NCBI GenBank assembly: GCA_035548775.1
Contig: DASZSI010000021.1
Location: 1 to 15,190 of the forward strand
Reading direction: 5' to 3'
Origin: UBA7672 sp035548775
Lineage (GTDB): Bacteria > Pseudomonadota > Alphaproteobacteria > Caulobacterales > Hyphomonadaceae
DNA: 15,190 nucleotides
Positions 14,188-15,190 of this stretch are shown one piece after another. Each line of letters opens with the position of its first letter. Position 1 is the first letter of the stretch. The notes beneath the pieces are model-generated. The model was not told the origin of the DNA. It saw only the letters and a list, made by a program, of their open reading frames with translations, and searched no databases. Both the position numbers and the translations under genes were made by a program.

Positions 14188-15081
14188 ATGCCTAACGCAG
14201 AAATGACCTCACAGGCCGCCAAGAAAGCCGGCTTCATTGCCGCTCTCGACCAGTCGGGCGGCTCCACCCCGAAGGCTCTGCGTCTCTACGGCATCAAGGA
14301 AAGCGAATATTCGGGCGACGACCAGATGTACGCCCTGATCCACAAGATGCGGGCCCGCATCATCAAGTCGCCTGCCTTCACCGGCGACAAGGTGATGGGC
14401 GCGATCCTGTTCGAACGCACCATGGACGGCGAGATCGACGGCGTGCCGACCGCTGAATATCTCTGGAAGAACCGCCGCGTCGTGCCCTTCCTGAAGGTCG
14501 ACAAAGGCCTCGCGGACGAAGTCGACGGCGTGCAGGTGATGAAGGCTATGCCGGACCTCGACAAGCTGCTCACGAAGGCCGTCGCCAAGGGTATTTTCGG
14601 CACCAAGATGCGCTCGGTCATCAACGCCGCGAACCAGAAGGGCATCGCCGCCGTCGTGAAGCAGCAGTTCGAAGTCGGCAACCAGATCCTGGCCCACGGC
14701 CTGATGCCGATCATCGAGCCGGAAGTCACGATCTCGATCGCCGACAAGGTTCAGGCGGAAGACATCCTGCTTGCCGAACTCCTGAAAGCTCTCAACGCGT
14801 TGCCGGCTGACAAGCAGGCCATGCTGAAACTGACGCTGCCGACCAAGCCGAACCTCTACAAGCCGCTGGTCGACCATCCGCGCGTCATGCGCGTCGTGGC
14901 GCTGTCGGGCGGCTATAGCCGCGATGAAGCCAACAAGGTGCTCGCGCAGAACACGGGCGTGATCGCGTCGTTCTCGCGCGCGCTCACCGAAGGCCTTTCG
15001 GCCCAGCAGTCGGATGCCGAATTCGACAAGGCGCTCGGCAAGGCGATCGACGACATCTATCAGGCTTCGAAAGCCGGCTGA
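14188..15081 (+). CDS. fda: Class I fructose-bisphosphate aldolase
   Basis: The 297-residue protein is a bacterial class I (Schiff-base) aldolase that interconverts fructose 1,6-bisphosphate with dihydroxyacetone phosphate and glyceraldehyde 3-phosphate, and needs no metal. Visible marks are ALDQSGGSTPKAL (19-31), FERTMDGEIDG (76-85), VPFLKVDKGL (99-108), IEPEV (176-180) and LKLTLPTKPNLY (213-224), where K214 is the likely Schiff-base lysine by comparison with the staphylococcal enzyme. ALSGGYSRDEA near 238-248 should bind phosphate. Length is typical. The start ATG 14188 gives the usual N-terminus; ATG 14203 is an alternative. It completes the tkt/gap/pgk set but is transcribed alone, ending at a strong terminator. 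Confidence 0.95.
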   Translation: MPNAEMTSQAAKKAGFIAALDQSGGSTPKALRLYGIKESEYSGDDQMYALIHKMRARIIKSPAFTGDKVMGAILFERTMDGEIDGVPTAEYLWKNRRVVPFLKVDKGLADEVDGVQVMKAMPDLDKLLTKAVAKGIFGTKMRSVINAANQKGIAAVVKQQFEVGNQILAHGLMPIIEPEVTISIADKVQAEDILLAELLKALNALPADKQAMLKLTLPTKPNLYKPLVDHPRVMRVVALSGGYSRDEANKVLAQNTGVIASFSRALTEGLSAQQSDAEFDKALGKAIDDIYQASKAG

Positions 15082-15123
15082 TCGGCGGGGCTACGGCCTC
15101 TCCACAAGCTGTGAATTGAGAAG

Positions 15124-15158
15124 CGGCGCGATCTCCGGATCGCGCCGTTTTCTGTTTT
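15124..15158 (+). terminator. Rho-independent terminator of the aldolase gene
   Basis: Ten-base arms CGGCGCGATC (15124-15133) and GATCGCGCCG (15138-15147) pair perfectly around a TCCG loop and are followed by a T-rich tail TTTTCTGTTTT (15148-15158). It lies 42 bp after the aldolase stop. This is the clearest intrinsic terminator in the window. Confidence 0.9.
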
Positions 15159-15190
15159 CGAGGCATCTTTGGCTGTGAGCAGCCTTGTGG

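Overview
The window is GC-rich, densely coding DNA that reads as an alphaproteobacterial chromosome. The signs are a DUF4164-zapA pair followed by a 6S-like RNA, a tkt / gap / pgk / class I aldolase cluster, a DUF6173 gene of alphaproteobacterial type, and palindromic extragenic repeats of a style common in that class. I cannot name a genus from the sequence alone.

Layout. Positions 1-384 hold no gene I can support. Positions 385-746 are a run of palindromic repeats: one short hairpin element, a 46-bp element present twice, and a nested inverted-repeat composite between the two copies. Next, on the minus strand, come a membrane-anchored TIR-TPR protein (770-2794), a probable 6S RNA (about 2835-2985), zapA and a small coiled-coil DUF4164 gene. 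Transketolase (tkt) diverges from these at 3843. An ORF6N-domain DNA-binding-type gene (5831-6643, minus) sits between tkt and gap. The plus-strand run gap - DUF6173 - small membrane protein - pgk (6902-9946) looks like one operon. Then follow a lipoprotein proline-iminopeptidase-like hydrolase, an aldo/keto reductase, a 17-beta-HSD4-type short-chain dehydrogenase, a convergent second short-chain dehydrogenase lacking the usual catalytic lysine, and finally a class I fructose-bisphosphate aldolase with a strong terminator at the right edge.

How the genes work together. Tkt, Gap, Pgk and the aldolase form a central carbon module (non-oxidative pentose phosphate pathway plus lower glycolysis/gluconeogenesis). 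The order is split twice: by the ORF6N gene between tkt and gap, and by four unrelated enzyme genes between pgk and the aldolase. The DUF4164-zapA-6S block belongs to cell division and stationary-phase transcription control.

The most unusual signal is in the ORF6N gene. A 27-bp palindrome lies just upstream of its ribosome binding site, and a 24/27 identical copy is buried in its own coding sequence, in the codons for a motif that I recall as conserved in this family. This suggests a self-recognising regulator with paired upstream and intragenic operators. Other points worth a second look are a perfect 10-bp-arm palindrome that covers the Shine-Dalgarno of the aldo/keto reductase, the Lys-to-Cys change in the second dehydrogenase, and two uncharacterised genes embedded in the gap-pgk operon.
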